From Ciona intestinalis (Eukaryota; Chordata; Ascidiacea; Phlebobranchia; Cionidae): DNA of 64,000 nucleotides. The notes below the pieces were generated by a model. It was not told the origin of the DNA. It did no database searches and saw nothing but the letters and a program-made list of their open reading frames with translations. Shown here piece after piece: positions 63,839 through 64,000 of this stretch (positions are counted from its first letter, which is position 1; the number at the start of each line of letters is the position of its first letter). The stretch spans positions 7,623,777 to 7,687,776 of the forward strand of contig NC_020167.2 in the NCBI RefSeq assembly GCF_000224145.3, given 5' to 3'. Both the position numbers and the translations under genes were made by a program.

Positions 63839-64000
63839 TTCTGTCAATACTTTTCACTTTATCTTTTACTTAAACACCACCAAATCCCTATAATGTTGCT
63901 AGTTAAAAAAATCCGCCCACAGCTCGTTTGTAATCAAATCTACTGTGTTAAGCCTTAACCTTAAAAATGTTACGTTAAAATCAACCCGAATTTTCTTAAT

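Larger units (their letters stand above)
63298..64000. other. Intron sequence of the CLCA-type gene
   Basis: Intron following the last recognised exon. It contains a small inverted repeat (63333-63427), short repeat family D (63418) and an AT-rich tandem repeat (63757-63838). No exon was seen. Confidence 0.6.

Overview
This window looks like nuclear DNA of an ascidian of the genus Ciona or a close relative. It is AT-rich, with compact multi-exon chordate genes, several intronless orthologues of normally spliced genes, splice-acceptor-like sites a few bases before start codons (as in trans-spliced tunicate mRNAs), and a very high density of one ~200 bp inverted-repeat element. The species call is an inference from sequence character and recalled protein families; no search was run.

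Layout. 1-3712: no gene recognised, except a CpG-rich block near 2.6-3.05 kb. 3713-6917 (+): a secreted-type protein with two sushi domains and a serine-protease-like domain lacking two catalytic residues (5' end missing). 7253-7501 (-): an unrecognised 82-residue cysteine-pair protein with a CaaX-like end. 9637-11681 (+): WDR18 then SVIP, 106 bp apart, a candidate operon. 12852-13301 (+): nucleoside diphosphate kinase. 14015-14710 (+): TMEM186. 14845-21018 (-): PHF10, 12 exons, with a long tunicate C-terminal extension. 21743-22453 (-): LRMDA/C10orf11-like leucine-rich protein. 23772-47165 (-): a ~23 kb collagen VI/XXVIII-like gene (signal peptide, vWA, collagen helix, vWA, Kunitz, Thr/Pro linker, vWA) whose 34 exons join in one open frame of about 1203 residues. 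47.2-56.9 kb: no recognised gene, but one promoter-like block and one or two unassigned exon candidates. 56968-59917 (+): a four-jointed (FJX1) Golgi-kinase homologue. 61263-63297 (+): the N-terminal part of a CLCA-type gene that runs off the window.

Repeats. About 38 whole or partial copies of one MITE-like family (TATAGTAGGGTGGGG... / ...CCCCACCCTACTATA) are spread over introns and spacers. A tRNA-derived SINE family is present as one nearly full copy, 5'-truncated copies and tail-only copies, one of which has become a tandem array. There are also a five-copy 26 bp minisatellite, a ~190 bp tandem array in a collagen intron, a threefold ~145 bp repeat behind the NDK gene, a hAT-like non-autonomous element and two short unnamed families. 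No retroviral or other virus-like element was recognised.

The genes have no single shared pathway. WDR18 (ribosome maturation) and SVIP (VCP adaptor) may share a transcript. PHF10 is a chromatin-remodeller subunit, TMEM186 a mitochondrial assembly factor, FJX1 a planar-polarity kinase, and the collagen and CLCA genes encode secreted or extracellular vWA-type proteins. Exon boundaries were set by hand from splice signals, reading-frame continuity and family alignment from memory.
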